Assembly (NCBI RefSeq): GCF_011386835.1
Contig: NC_088801.1
Location: forward strand, 20,136,824 to 20,200,823
DNA length: 64,000 nucleotides
Direction: 5' to 3'
Source: Chrysemys picta bellii
Lineage: Eukaryota; Chordata; Testudines; Emydidae
The notes under the pieces are model-generated. The model ran no database searches. It saw only the letters and a program-made list of their open reading frames with translations, and was not told the origin of the DNA. Both the position numbers and the translations under genes were made by a program. The stretch's first letter is position 1. Every line of letters starts with the position of its first letter. Below, one piece after another: positions 41,069 to 52,440 of this stretch.

Positions 41069-42309
41069 CTGCGATTTTGTGTGGTAGTCTTTTTTTTTTT
41101 TTTTTTAACGACTTTCTAAAAATAAGCACTCAGTTCACTGTTGGAATGATGGTAGAGCTGATTACATCATTTTTCCATTTGGACTTTTTCTGGGGAGGTG
41201 TTTTGAATGGATGAAGTTTAAAAAAAATCCTTGTTTTATAGTCCATTTACTGCATTCTGAAGTATGAACACAGAGTGCCTTTTCTAGGATACCTTTGCAA
41301 TGAATACAAGATTAATAGGATATTAAATCTTTAAAAAAGGTATTTTACAAGTTCTTAAGGAGAATGCTGTTTGGTACAAAAATAATTGGAGTTGAGGTAG
41401 ATACAAGTTATGGAATATTGATTTGAACTCCACCATGTTTTGCTTGGTTCTTATTTGGTTCTTAAATTCAGATTACTGTCTGGATAATAAATACTATAAC
41501 GTTTAGCAAGGTTTACAGACTTGTGTATTAGATAATGGTCTCCTGCAAAAAAATAATACTGGTTGTATGATTACAGTCTGATTTTTTTTGTTTGTTCTGT
41601 GATTTCTTAAATGTGGAAATTGCAAACACAAAGGAAGGTTTAAGTTATCTGGGGTGATTTGGGTCTTACACTTCAAGTATTTGATTCTCATAGTGATTTA
41701 AATATTTAGAGTGAAACTCACCACTGGGTGTAGAGACCGTGTAAGGCCTATGTACTGCTTACCCTCATAGAACAAGATCGTTGTTATAGAAGATACCAGA
41801 GTGCAAACTGAGATAGAACTAATAGCTATCAGAACTAACATTAAAATCTACACTTTACCCAAATTAAATATTCTTAATTTTAATTGACACTAAAATTGAC
41901 TATTAACTTTTTTCTTAACTGGCATTGATCTCATGGTAGGTGTGTAGTTTATATTCTGTCTTAATTAGTCTCACAACTTAGCTTTTGTTTGCAATAAATG
42001 GACTTAGTTTGGAAAGGGAATTCATTTTTTTAAGTGTTTGCATTGGTAGGCTTCATCACTCTCTGTAACCTAGCTAATCCTGGGTTTTGAGACTTCAAAA
42101 AGAAGGCTTAAAATAAATGCGTCCTATTTTAGAAATGAAACTAATGAAATGATGTAGACCTGTTTTGAGGTGGAAATGATTAAGAGAATTCAGATATGTG
42201 AACACTTGCATCAAACCATCCAGCATTTTTATCAGCTGATGTTAATGGTGAAATACTTTTTGTATCTTGTTGCTGAAAATATTTTTTGCATTTCAGCACA
42301 TCAAGTTAC

Positions 42310-42315
42310 AATAAA
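42310..42315 (+). terminator. SPOPL: Candidate distal poly(A) signal
   Basis: AATAAA followed by GTTGTTACTT and a T-rich GT-containing stretch. It lies just before the first transposon-like sequence downstream of the gene, so it is a good candidate for the end of the longest transcript. Confidence 0.4.
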
Positions 42316-42429
42316 GTTGTTACTTATACAGACTTCTTCTGTGCAACTTGTATTTTCTTTTGGATTTGAACTCACTGTAGTTACCTATGCCACTTCTCTT
42401 GAGATAAGAGTATATTAATACACAAATAT

Positions 42430-42790
42430 ACATAAGACAATTCAGAAATTTAAAATGGTGTAGAATGTTGTTGCCCCCATAAGTGGTGGCTCTTCCAGTA
42501 GAGAGCATATCGCAACCTTGTTCCACAATCTTCACTGGCTTTTGGTTAGTCCTCAGGCTGACGTTTAAATGTTTTGACCTATAAAACTCTAAATATTTTG
42601 AGACCTGTATACCTGAGAGACCAACTTCTCCCCATGCAATACAAGTGGTGATCACTGGGGGAGGTATCCGAGCTAAAATCCTTTGGTATAAAAATGAGAG
42701 GGTAGTGAAGGCAATATAAAATATCCTTGTGTCTCTTCCATTTCCACCACATTCCCACAGAACCAAGACCTTAAAAGGATCATACAAGAC
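42430..42790 (+). repeat. Probable L2-type LINE 3' fragment
   Basis: Broken reading resembling LHWLPV...(V/L)LTFKAL...PGYLRDRLSP of vertebrate L2-like LINEs (CTTCACTGGCTTTTGGTTAG, TGTTTTGACCTATAAAACTC, ACCTGAGAGACCAACTTCTC). The 155-codon minus-strand ORF over it is spurious. Confidence 0.45.
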
Positions 42791-44708
42791 TCACTGAAAG
42801 TTCAAGAAAATGAGTGGACATAGGGTTTGACCTGTATTGATAGCTCACTTATTTAATGTATTGTAGATATTTTGTATCCTGATTTTTTTAAAATATTTGC
42901 AAAAATGCATAGAACTGTTTGCATTGCTGATTTGAAGAAAATAAATCACATTGGATTTGGAGGAAAACCTAAAACTTTAAGAAAGATAGTGTCCATTTCT
43001 GAAAATCTATCAAGGTAAGTTACTACATCAATTAATAGGGACCAAAAGATAATCTTGACTGTAACGAAAGGAAATACCTGCGCAGCAATGCCCAGGCAAC
43101 TTAAACTTCAACTGTTCTCCTGACACTGGTCAGCACCGACGGCCCTTTTCACTCCCTTTGCCTATGGCTAGGATCTTAAGCAGTTACCTCACTTCGGAGT
43201 CAGCCTAGTGAACTCAATTAACTTACTTCTTTCTGAGGTCCATGCCAACAGTTAATAACAATGTCCCCACCTAGTTAAGTTTAAAGCAACCCTTATTGGT
43301 CTAGCACAGAAAACAAACCTACTATGAAATGTAGCTTATATTATGCAGGTCATTACAAAATAATTCTTTAACTAAGCACTACATTTTAGTTGATGTTAAA
43401 GAAAACTCTTTCTTCTGGTTAAGTCCTCCAACTCTGCCTGCTTGAGACGTACTGTATTTTTATCAAGGAGCACCTTATAAGACATCTTTCCTTCTGTGGA
43501 GATGAGGCATTTACTTTGTCATCTCACAATAATTCCTTGCTTTGTGCGGCTTACTAGATTTAAATTTAGCATTGAGACAAAATTGTTTTCTTCCTGTGCT
43601 AAAGTCTAGTGAGTTGCTTCCTGTTTTCATATTGGGAAACTGATGGGCATGTAAGAGAGCTTTTCCTCACCGAATACTTTAGATCACAAATATTCTACAG
43701 TAAAAATATAACAGGATCTTATCTCAGCTCAAGTCTCATTAGCAACATTTATTGTCTTCAGCAACTTTTGGAGGATAGTTTACTTGTTTCAACATGTATA
43801 GTTCAACTTTATATTTTAAGAGAAAATTGAGTAGCAAACTTTGATGGTGCTGGTCGGATAAGTCATGGAAATAAAAGGCATTTTCCCTACTACACAGAAT
43901 GCCAAGTCTAGACAATTGGTTAGATGAGGGAAGTGCCAGTTCATACAATGTATATCTTGGTGCTACTCCCTTGAATTTTACTTGCTCTTGTATTTATTTA
44001 ATAGTCAAGATAACATACACAGGTTTTAAAAGCTTAATTTAACTATCTAAAATGTTGATTTGTTTTTAGATCGTAATGTAACTTCTTGTAGCCTTTATTT
44101 TAAACCAAGTATACAATGCACTCAGTTATGCTCTTTATTGAAAACATTTAATTTTGAGGTTTTCTATCTGGCAGTCTGAACTTCCATTACAAATGATGGA
44201 GTTGTTTGCAGTGCATGTCACAAGGTTATTGGACAATTAAATTCCAATACAAATATTACTGGATGAGTTTATTTTTAACAGATTGTATTAAAGATAAAAC
44301 TGACTATGTGCATCATACAGAAATGACTTTGCATTTAAAATTATGATTGCTCAAATTGTACCAGATTTCTTAGACTGCTTATCTTGCTGTAGCCTCTTTG
44401 GTAGTTTTCCACTGTCTACCTTGAGTAGCTTATTTTATTGTTGCATCATCTATTTTGAAGATTCATTCTTCTGCTAGAGAAAGCTGGAAGAAATACAAGC
44501 ACAGAAATGGAATAAAGCACTTCAGCTCTGTGATGCAAGGGACTTCCTTTTCTACTGCTACCACAAAAGACAGATTCTGCTGACAATATTCATGAGTGTT
44601 CTGGAAAAGAGGAGATGGCATTGCAACTACAGGCAAACAAGTTATTTCAATCCAATATTTTACATTGACAGTTTTATGTGAAGCCATGTTTTCAGTTATG
44701 TACAATTA
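42791..44708. other. Intergenic stretch without recognised features
   Basis: AT-rich, with only short chance ORFs. I see no repeat family I can name and no sign of a gene. Confidence 0.6.
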
Positions 44709-44812
44709 GGCTTGCCAGTTTTGGTTGGACATACTCTGGAGGTTTCCTCACATGACATAATTAATCTTTAATTCCTGGAGACTCCAGGACAATCCTGGAG
44801 GGTTGACAACCC
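44709..44812. repeat. Small inverted-repeat element
   Basis: Starts GGCTTGCCAGTTTTGG and ends TCCTGGAGGGTTGACAACCC, which are loosely inverted. The centre reads GGAGACTCCAGGACAATCC. About 104 bp, like a MITE. Confidence 0.45.
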
Positions 44813-44975
44813 AATGCACAATGTGCCACTGAATTTTTCATTGTTTCAATATTATAAATGACAGACAAGCTACTTTGCAATTTGGAACTCCTGGGAGGGA
44901 AAAACAAGACTGCAGAATTTCGGTTTGGCATGACTTTATAGAAATAGTAGAAAGGCTTTTTGGTTTTGAGTCAGT

Positions 44976-45073
44976 ACAAAAGCTTATGCCCAAATAAATC
45001 TGTTAGTCTTTAGGGTGCCACCGGACTCCTTGTTGTTTTTGTGGATACAGACTAACACGGCTACCCCTTGATA
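44976..45073 (-). mobile_element. Penelope-like terminal fragment
   Basis: AAAAGCTTATGCCCAAATAA, TCTGTTAGTCTTTAGGGTGC and GATACAGACTAACACGGCTA match the inverted 5' arm of the other PLE copies. No target duplication is found, so its edges are uncertain. Confidence 0.7.
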
Positions 45074-45155
45074 TATGCACATGCTTAACTTTATGCACTG
45101 AGAGCAGTCCCAGGGAAGTTAATGACTACTCACAGTTCATAAAGTTAAGCAAATA

Positions 45156-45333
45156 CACCTCTACCCCAATACAATGCGACCCAATATAACACGAATTCGG
45201 ATATAACGTGGTAAAGCAGTGCTCCAGGGAGGTGTGGCTGCACACTCCGGCAGGTCAAAGCAAGTTCGATTTCACGTATAACGCGGTGAGATTTTTTGGC
45301 TCCCAAGGACAGCATTATATCGGGGTAGAGGTG
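45156..45333. mobile_element. Short TA-flanked DNA element (MITE)
   Basis: CACCTCTACCCC at the left and its complement GGGGTAGAGGTG at the right, flanked by TA (45154-45155 and 45334-45335). 178 bp, non-coding. TA duplication suggests a Tc1/mariner-type source. Confidence 0.75.
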
Positions 45334-45589
45334 TATGTAACTCTGGAGAATATGGGCCTATACAATTTTTAGTCATTCTTCAAAGAGTAACTATAATGTA
45401 AGGTGAGTTTAAAATTATCAGTTATTTTGCTCTCTGCCATGACATCATTGTTCAGTTATTTCTAAATTTCAATTGTCAAATAATTTTTAGGCTCACAAAA
45501 ACACATATTTGATCTGTCTAGATTGCAATAGGATAGGCAGATACTGTGCAAGTTTCCATGCAAAATCTTTTATCCTGGTCTATCTAAAA

Positions 45590-45650
45590 GCTTTCCCAAG
45601 GTCACATAGTAAGTCAGTGACAGAGCTGGGAGTAACACCCCGTGTCCCAG
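45590..45650. repeat. Possible MIR/L2-type fragment
   Basis: CCAAGGTCACATAGTAAGTC and AGTGACAGAGCTGGGAGTAA match an old, widely shared SINE/LINE sequence. Very short. Confidence 0.4.
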
Positions 45651-46380
45651 TGCAGCACCCTGTGTCCTGGAACTTGAAGTTCTTTCCTTGTGTGTATTTA
45701 CATATATGAATATTCTGTAACTTCATTGCTAAATGTTTTGCAATACCGTATCACTCACTGTAGCTAACTGATTACTATTAACAGCTAAAAGCACATTTTA
45801 GAAGTATTTGCAAAGTCTGGTATGTTTAAGATGCCAAACAAAGGTTATTGGGAGCCAGGATATTTTGACCTTTTTCCCTAGTAAATCATTTTGACGTTTA
45901 AAATGGTAACTCTGAAAGGGTTAAGGTTAATCTGTATGTATTAGGTGCACATAATTTTCCAACCAAGTTCAGTTACGTTTGTAGCAGCATTGTGCCACTA
46001 CCACCCTACCCTACCAAATTAAGACCCGAGTGATGTTTCTAGACACACCATGCAATGCATTGTAGAAAGTAAGATGCACATTAAATGTTGCTAATCTCAT
46101 GCTGCTATGTTGTCTGTATGTCTTCAGACACAAAATAAAAGCCTGAAGGAAATAATCTGTGAGGAAAGATTGGAAAATACTGAGGCTCAATTCTCTCCTG
46201 CCTTTGGCCTGCTATGCATTATGCTGGCTCATAGTGGCCCATAAAACCAGGATAGCCAACCAGGATCACCCAAGTGTAGGGGACCTCTTCCAGTGGCATA
46301 TGCCTGGAGTTGTGGCTCCTCTTATTCCTCTGCCTACAACTGGCATAAGGGCCCACAGCTGGGAGAAAGAGGGAACATGA

Positions 46381-46690
46381 CCAGGGTGTGTCTACACTGC
46401 AGCAGTGCCTGGCTGCCATAACTGCTCCTAGTAGCCATCTCTTGAGTTGTCGTGTGTTTCTTGGCTGTAGCCAGTGATCTGCATGTAAATGTGTGTAGAG
46501 CTTGGCTAAGCTATCATGGGAGGATAGGGAGAAGATACAAATGCCAGAAAAGTGTGGGGAGAGATTTTGGGTGGTACAAGCATGTGTAACTAAGAGAATT
46601 GGAATGAAAGTACAAAATTTAAATTCTAGGCTCAACATGAACAAGTATTACCGGTCTGTGAACTGCTGTGAAGGGATAGTGTAGACTAGA
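46381..46690. repeat. Possible DNA element with GTCTACACT ends
   Basis: The left edge GGGTGTGTCTACACTGCAG and the right edge GATAGTGTAGACTAG are inverted over 9 bp. The spacing suits a short turtle DNA element. No duplication confirmed. Confidence 0.4.
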
Positions 46691-46699
46691 TCTAAAAAT

Positions 46700-48500
46700 T
46701 CTACTCTTCCCCTCCTGCAAGTCCTCTACTATAGAAAAACTTTCATAACATCACCTCTACCCTTACACTATAGGAGGACTAATGGATGAGACTCCCATCA
46801 GATCAGTCACCAATCCTTAATCATTATTTAATAAGACAGCCAGATCCCATACCAGGAAATAAGTATGCTGCCTTTGCAGATTACAGCCCCTGCCAATTCA
46901 GGCAAAAGGCTGAGACCACAGCTCTAAAAGACCATTAATGAGACTTGGAATAGTTTAAATTGCCAAATGAGCTGCTTCAAGGATTATGTCCTTGGGTTCC
47001 ATTTAGGTGGGGGTGTGTAATATATGCTGACCTAAGGGGCAGCTTTAATTGGTGGTGCTGATTTTGAAGTCCTATATTGAGAAGTTATCAGAACTGTTTT
47101 AATTACATTCAGGGACAGGCTTCTAAACTAATTTTTTTTACTGTAATTTTAAATATTGATGTGATGTTATCCAAATTCTCTTTAGATGTTTGAGTAAATG
47201 ATATTTGGAAGGTGTTGCATATTCACAGACTTCTCTATTTAAGGTGAATTGGTGCAGGGTGTAGATATAGAGCAACATAAATGCTTTGTTTTGGACCTTA
47301 TGGGTAAATTCATTCCAATTGCATATCTGGCATCTTTATATGATGGCACCTTCCAAGTCAATTGTGACAATACAGGATACTTCATCTAGCAAACTCGATA
47401 ACTAATATGCAGTGTTGTAGCAGCATCAGTCCCAGGATATTAGAGAGGCAAAGTGGGTGAGGCAATATCTTTTATTGGACCAAGTTCTGTTGGTGAGAGA
47501 GAGCTTGAAAGCTTGTCTCACTCACCAATAAAGATATCACTCACCTTGTCCCTCTAAGCTCTAATAGTGAGAATCGCACCTAATTAAGTTTCTTAAAAAC
47601 AATGCTTTACAAGCCTTTCTGGTAATCTTGTTTGTAATATTGTCCATTAAATAGAAAATGTACCATGCCAGATCTAGTTAATTTCAAAGCAAATTATAAG
47701 GAGAGCTAAATGGTACACCAGTTTTGGGGGGGGAATGAAATGTTTAACCCAGTAATGCTGGAGTAGCAGACATCTACTTTTGACAAGCTGACAGAACAAG
47801 AGAATTGAAACTTGATGAATCTTAATGCATTCTGTCACGTACTTCAATTTTCTCAAATTATTTCTCCAATTACTTCTAGTCTTTGTGAAGGAATGACTAA
47901 TGATAATTAATACATTCTTATCATTTGCATATTCAGGCTCCAGTATTTCTGAAAAATGCAGATTTGTTGTGAGGACAAGCCAAGTATTTTCTTGGGAGAT
48001 CAAAACACTTTAAATGCACTGCTGCAGTATATTTTCAAATGAACAGGAATCTAGTCATTTGATTAGAATGAGTTTAACCTATTTTTCCCTAGGAAATAGA
48101 TTGCGCATAGCCCAGGACATGGACCCATTTGTGTGGTTGGGTTTTTTTGGTCTGTAAAGCGTCTATTGTCTCTTATGTACTGCCCTTTGCTTTGTTTGGG
48201 CGGAGGGGAAGGGCTCTCTCTACCAACTTGGCCGTTTAGTGCACCCACAAGGGGAGGCCAAATTTAGTGTTTAAAAATACTGTTTGTTCAAGATTCAGAA
48301 GAAAACTGTCCACATAAGATACAAAGTCCATATGAGTGCAAGCTTCTTTATGTTGGCTCTGACAGCATGCCTCAACTGTGACTCTGAAGGGCCACCTTTT
48401 AGGGGTGAGTAGTACAGCTGGGCAGAAATGATTTTTCCTGTCCTGCATCAGGACAAAACCAAGATGGTATGCAATTTTTTGTGAAAAATCAGAGCCAGAC
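46700..48500. other. Intergenic stretch, little recognised
   Basis: AT-rich. 47400-47570 contains TATCTTTTATTGGACCAA and later the inverted word, a short palindromic repeat of unknown type. The 109-codon minus ORF at 47674-48003 shows no family features. Confidence 0.5.
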
Positions 48501-48519
48501 AGATCCCAGAATTCCCAAC

Positions 48520-48740
48520 AGCCCGGTGGTTAGGGCACTCACCTGGGATATGAGGGATCTTGGTTCATATCCCTGCTCCAGTGAATATTTAATTTAAGTG
48601 CAATGGGTCCAACAGGAGATGTTGAGACACCCCCTGCCACCCCAGAATAGCCAATTCTATCGTGGTTAGGACTCTTATCCTGGATATGGAAGATCCAAGT
48701 TCAAGTCCCTGGTCTGAATGAGGCAGAGCTTAGGTCTTAC
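48520..48740 (+). repeat. tRNA-derived SINE, two tRNA-like units
   Basis: Two A-box/B-box pairs in tandem: GGTGGTTAGGGCACTCACC with TTGGTTCATATCCCTG, then CGTGGTTAGGACTCTTATCC with CAAGTTCAAGTCCCTG. Neither folds as a complete tRNA. This is a SINE, perhaps dimeric. Confidence 0.6.
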
Positions 48741-49520
48741 ATGCCCCCTAGAATAACCAGGTGGGATATCACTCTCTCCATATTGTTTGGACCAGTCTAT
48801 CTTGGACCTGGGAAACCTTTCTTAGCAAAAGTTTTTGTTGAAACTGGTAACTTCCTACAAAAAAGTTTTTCCTTTTGACAAATCTGAATTTTCCTATTAA
48901 AAAATAGTTAAGAAATTCCCACTCGATCTAGTGATGTAGTTTGGTTTGTGTGTCTACTCAATCTTGTCATCTCTACTGATATGGCCAGCAAGAGAGCCTT
49001 TTCTGCTATGGACACATGTCTACTTGCAGCTGAACTGAACTCCAAAAACCACAATCTGTTAAAGCCTGTAGCAAAAAAGAACAGGAAGGGAACATTAAAG
49101 CTGGGACTGAGTAATAGGAAATTCAACTTTTAAAAACAAAACTTAATATTTGGCAGAATGGTCCACTGAAACAGATTCAATGTTTCAGGGAGATACTTCA
49201 TTCCAATAATGCAGGAAAAATGCCAGGAGGAGATCATGAACAACACAAGATGAAAGTTTGCAAAAAAAGGCAATGCAATTCAATTAAACATGGAGACATC
49301 TCACCAAAGTCCGAGGAAGTGACATTCACTCTGATTCAGCTCTCGACTTGGCAAGTCTATGTCAGTCTTTTCCAGACCACCTCAGTACCAGAATATTGTT
49401 GCCTTGGGGAGGGGGGGCAGGAGGGAATAGCAGGATTCAGCTAAGGGTGACAAAAGAGGGCTTCAGGCAGCAGTTGTGAAAGATCAGGGTGAGCGGGGTG
49501 GAATACTAAATATGTACATC

Positions 49521-51141
49521 TTTTTCGAGTGCTTGCTCATGTCGATTCCAATTAGGTGTGTGCGTGCTGCATGCACAGTAGCTGGAAGGTTTTTCCCCTA
49601 GCAGTACCTGTCAGCTCAGGCGCCCCCTGGAGTCATGCCTTAATAGCGCCATATCTAGGGCCCTGCCGATCTGCCGCCACTTCAGTTCCTTCTTACCACC
49701 TATGACGGTTAGCCGGAACGCTTGTTTCTCTTGCCGCAGCAAGCCTTTTTCCTAGTAGTCTTCAGACTGTTTTTCTGTAAATACTTAAATTAGTTGTTAA
49801 GTCATTATATAGTTAGAATTCCAGTAGGGAATTGTTCTGGGGGTACTCCCTGTTTCCCTCCTCCCACCCCAGTCCCGGGGCATGCCTCGGTCCCTGGGGT
49901 TTAAGCCCTGCACAGCTTGTAACAAGCCTATGCCCAGGAACGACCCTCACACTTCCTGCTTGAAGTGCCTGGGGGAATTGCATCAGAAGGACCATTGTAA
50001 GATCTGTAGGGGTTTCTGTCCCAGGATTCAAAAACAAAGAGACCCAACGGTTGAAGATCCTTCTGATAGAGGCTGCCCTCCATCCCCACTCAGAGCCAAG
50101 ATTGGCTGAACTGACGCCTACACCACTTCAACATTGGTGTGCAGTGCTTCAGCATTGACACAAGAAACGTAGGCACTGAGAAAGGACTCAGATTCAGACA
50201 CTCAGTACCAACAGAGCTCCCTGCACAGGTGCTCCATGCATGGCAGTGTGCAGCACCACTCCCAGTCCCCAGTGCCCCACAAGAAGAAGCCAGACAGAGG
50301 GAACTCACTCACACTGAGACCGGGACGGAAGGACTCATAAGCGTTGGGCCATGTAAGTGCGGCACCACTTAGCCCGGCACCGTTGACTCCTGCCCCGACA
50401 AGGGGTCAGTCAAGGGACACATCAGTGATGGGATGGGGAGCGCATCTGGGGGAGCACAGGACTCAGGGCCTCTGGTCCCAAGCGGAGTTCTCACTTCACA
50501 TCAACATCAGGGAGCTGACAGCATGTCCAGACACACTACGATCTGGCGAAAATATCTGCTCCTGCGCTGACAGCGCATTCCATGCTGGTGCAGGCATCTT
50601 CAGTGGCTTTCTTGGCCCAAGTTCTGACCCAGGAAATTTGCTGGGCTACGACGTGGTCCTCAATCCACACTTTTACCTCACCTTGCTCCATTACCCAGCA
50701 GGCTAGAGACAACGCAACCTTCGGCAGAGCGGAGCTCCAATTAGCGAACTCATGAGCTCTGACCCCGCCTCAGAGTTCCTTGCTTGGGAGTCACCTAATT
50801 GGAATCAACATGAGCAAGCTCTCGAAGAAGAAAAAACGGTTACCTGCCTTTCGTAACTGTTGTTCTTCGAGATGTCTTGCTCATGTCCATTCAAAGACCC
50901 ACCTCCTTACCCCTCTGTCAGAGCAATGCCAGCAAGAAGGAACAGAAGTGGCGGAGAGTTGGCGGGGCCCTATATCTGGCGCCATGGAGGCGCGACTCCA
51001 GGGGGCGCCTCAGCCGACCCGACAGGTACTGCTAGGGGAGAAACCTTCCAGCTACTGTGCACGCAGCACACGCACACCTAATTGGAACGGACATGAGCAA
51101 CACATCTCAAAGAACAACAGTTACGAAAGGTAGGTAACTGT
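49521..51141 (+). mobile_element. DIRS-like retroelement, internally deleted
   Basis: Inverted terminal repeats of about 180 bp: 49521-49696 (TCCAATTAGGTGTG, GGAAGGTTTTTCCCCTAGCA, AGGCGCCCCCTGGAGTC) match the complement of 50934-51120. Next to the right repeat, 50787-50905 contains complements of both outer ends (CACCTAATTGGAATCAACAT then GTTGTTCTTCGAGATG), the internal complementary region expected of DIRS elements. Between them lies only a gag-like ORF and decayed text; RT, RNase H, methylase and tyrosine recombinase are absent. Confidence 0.75.
49882..50109 (+). pseudogene. DIRS-like gag fragment with Cys/His cluster
   Basis: 75 codons from an ATG. CTACNKPMPRNDPHTSCLKC then LGELHQKDHCKICRGFCPR gives CX2C, DPH, CX2CLG, H and CX2C, as in ORF1 of DIRS-type elements. 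It ends at a TGA; the continuation to about 50706 is broken into other frames. Probably non-functional. Confidence 0.6.
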
Positions 51142-51866
51142 ATTTTCCCCAAAAATGTTTGTACTCTTTCACAGTGCCCAGACACTGGGAGTTGCTGGCT
51201 GGAGATCCCATCTCGCTAGGAAGTTAAATGATGGGAAAGCCAAAAACCTACCAGGTGATCTTAGCTAATATTTACAGTGCTCTGACATGAACGCAGGACA
51301 AAAACACGGCTAACAAGATGCCATATATCAGTGCAGCAAATGGATCGTTCTTATTTTTATCACTTTTTCAGAAGTCAACAATAAGCTGGGAAACTACAGA
51401 ATGTCAGGAAGTTGTAAAGGGAATCCTTATTGCTTACGGAATCTATATATAGCAATAAAGAATCTCTGGCACAACCCAGGAGGAAAAGGGTGCAAAAAGA
51501 CCAGTAATCCTAGTAAAAATAGGGCAGGGAAGTCAGAGTGTAGAATATCTAAACTTGATGACATTGGCCCAGATTCTTAGGGGTTGTGCCACACCATCAA
51601 CAGGGTCTGGCTGTAAAGCTGTCATAGGTAGTCTTGGGAGGATCACTGCAGTGCAGAGGGGCTTCTCCAGTGGCACAGAGGTGAAGCAAAGGAGCCCATC
51701 TTTCCTGGTGCTTGCATAGGGAGCATAACTGCAGCTCCAGTATTCCCTGTCAGTCACCTGGGTTTGTTCGGGGTTGGTGAAACAGGCTGTTCTTGTGCCT
51801 GAGAAGTAGGTTCTGCCTGTAGCTGGCCCAGCATCTGGGTAGTGCAAAAGTGAGCTTGATGTGAGA

Positions 51867-52440
51867 GGAAGAATGGTCCAGTGGATTGGATGCTGCCCTG
51901 GGACTTGGGAGACCGACCTGGTGTAAGGAATGAAGGCCTGTAGGTTAGCCTGGGACTAACTAGCTCAGTCTCCAGACAGACCAATGAACACAGATGAGCT
52001 ACAGCAGAGCCACCTGATTGGCAACCCATCTGTGTGGCTGAAGGAAGTGAGCAGGGGTGCTTTTAAGCCCAGCAGCAGGTCCCTGGCTGCTCAATGCTTA
52101 TGCCTGCCCCCGTGATCACTCCTGTGCCTGACTTGTGCCCAGCCTTGTTCCTGCTTCTGGGCATGCTCCCTTTCTCAATTCCTGACTCTGGCTTTGACCC
52201 TTACGACTGCTGGTTCCTGACCCCCATCTCCAACATCTTCGTCAGACCCCCATGTCCCAGTTGCTGACACTTGGGTTCAATTTCCTGCTCCACCACAGAC
52301 TTCCTGCGTGACTTTGAGTAAGTCACTGTGTCTCAGTTCCCATCTGTAAAACAGGATAATAGTAATCCCCTACCTCATGGGGTGTTATGAGGAGATATAC
52401 ACTAAAGATCGTGAGGCACTTTGATATTATGGTAATGAGG
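51867..52440 (+). repeat. CORE-type SINE split by an LTR-like insertion
   Basis: tRNA-like head at 51867-51916 (GGTCCAGTGGATTGGATGCT). It resumes at 52270 (GGGTTCAATTTCCTGCTCCA) and continues with MIR/CORE text (GTAAGTCACTGTGTCTCAGT, CATCTGTAAAACAGGATAAT) and a 3' part (GTGAGGCACTTTGATATTAT). The head and B box are separated by 51922-52269. Confidence 0.7.
51922..52269 (+). mobile_element. Solo-LTR-like insertion, 348 bp
   Basis: Starts TGTAAGG and ends GCTGACA, within the TG...CA convention, flanked by CCTGG (51917-51921) and CTTGG (52270-52274), a 5-bp duplication with one change. The interior has CTTTTAAG as a possible TATA-like box. It disrupts the SINE. No internal retroviral genes are present. 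Confidence 0.5.

Larger units (their letters stand above)
38161..42315 (+). other. SPOPL: SPOPL 3'UTR (extent inferred)
   Basis: AT-rich sequence after the stop, with no recognised transposon until about 42.4 kb, in contrast to the introns. It carries several AATAAA signals. Which of them is used cannot be decided from sequence. A (GT)n tract lies at 41042-41068. The small ORFs here look like chance. Confidence 0.55.

Noticed and set aside
42320..42787. 155-codon minus-strand ORF
   Set aside because: Antisense to an L2-like LINE fragment; no family features of its own.
47460..47560. Possible CRISPR-like or satellite repeat
   Set aside because: Only one inverted pair of short words around TATCTTTTATTGG; no periodic array, and the host is a eukaryote.
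48520..48740. Functional tRNA genes
   Set aside because: Only A/B-box similarity, no full cloverleaf; better explained as a SINE.
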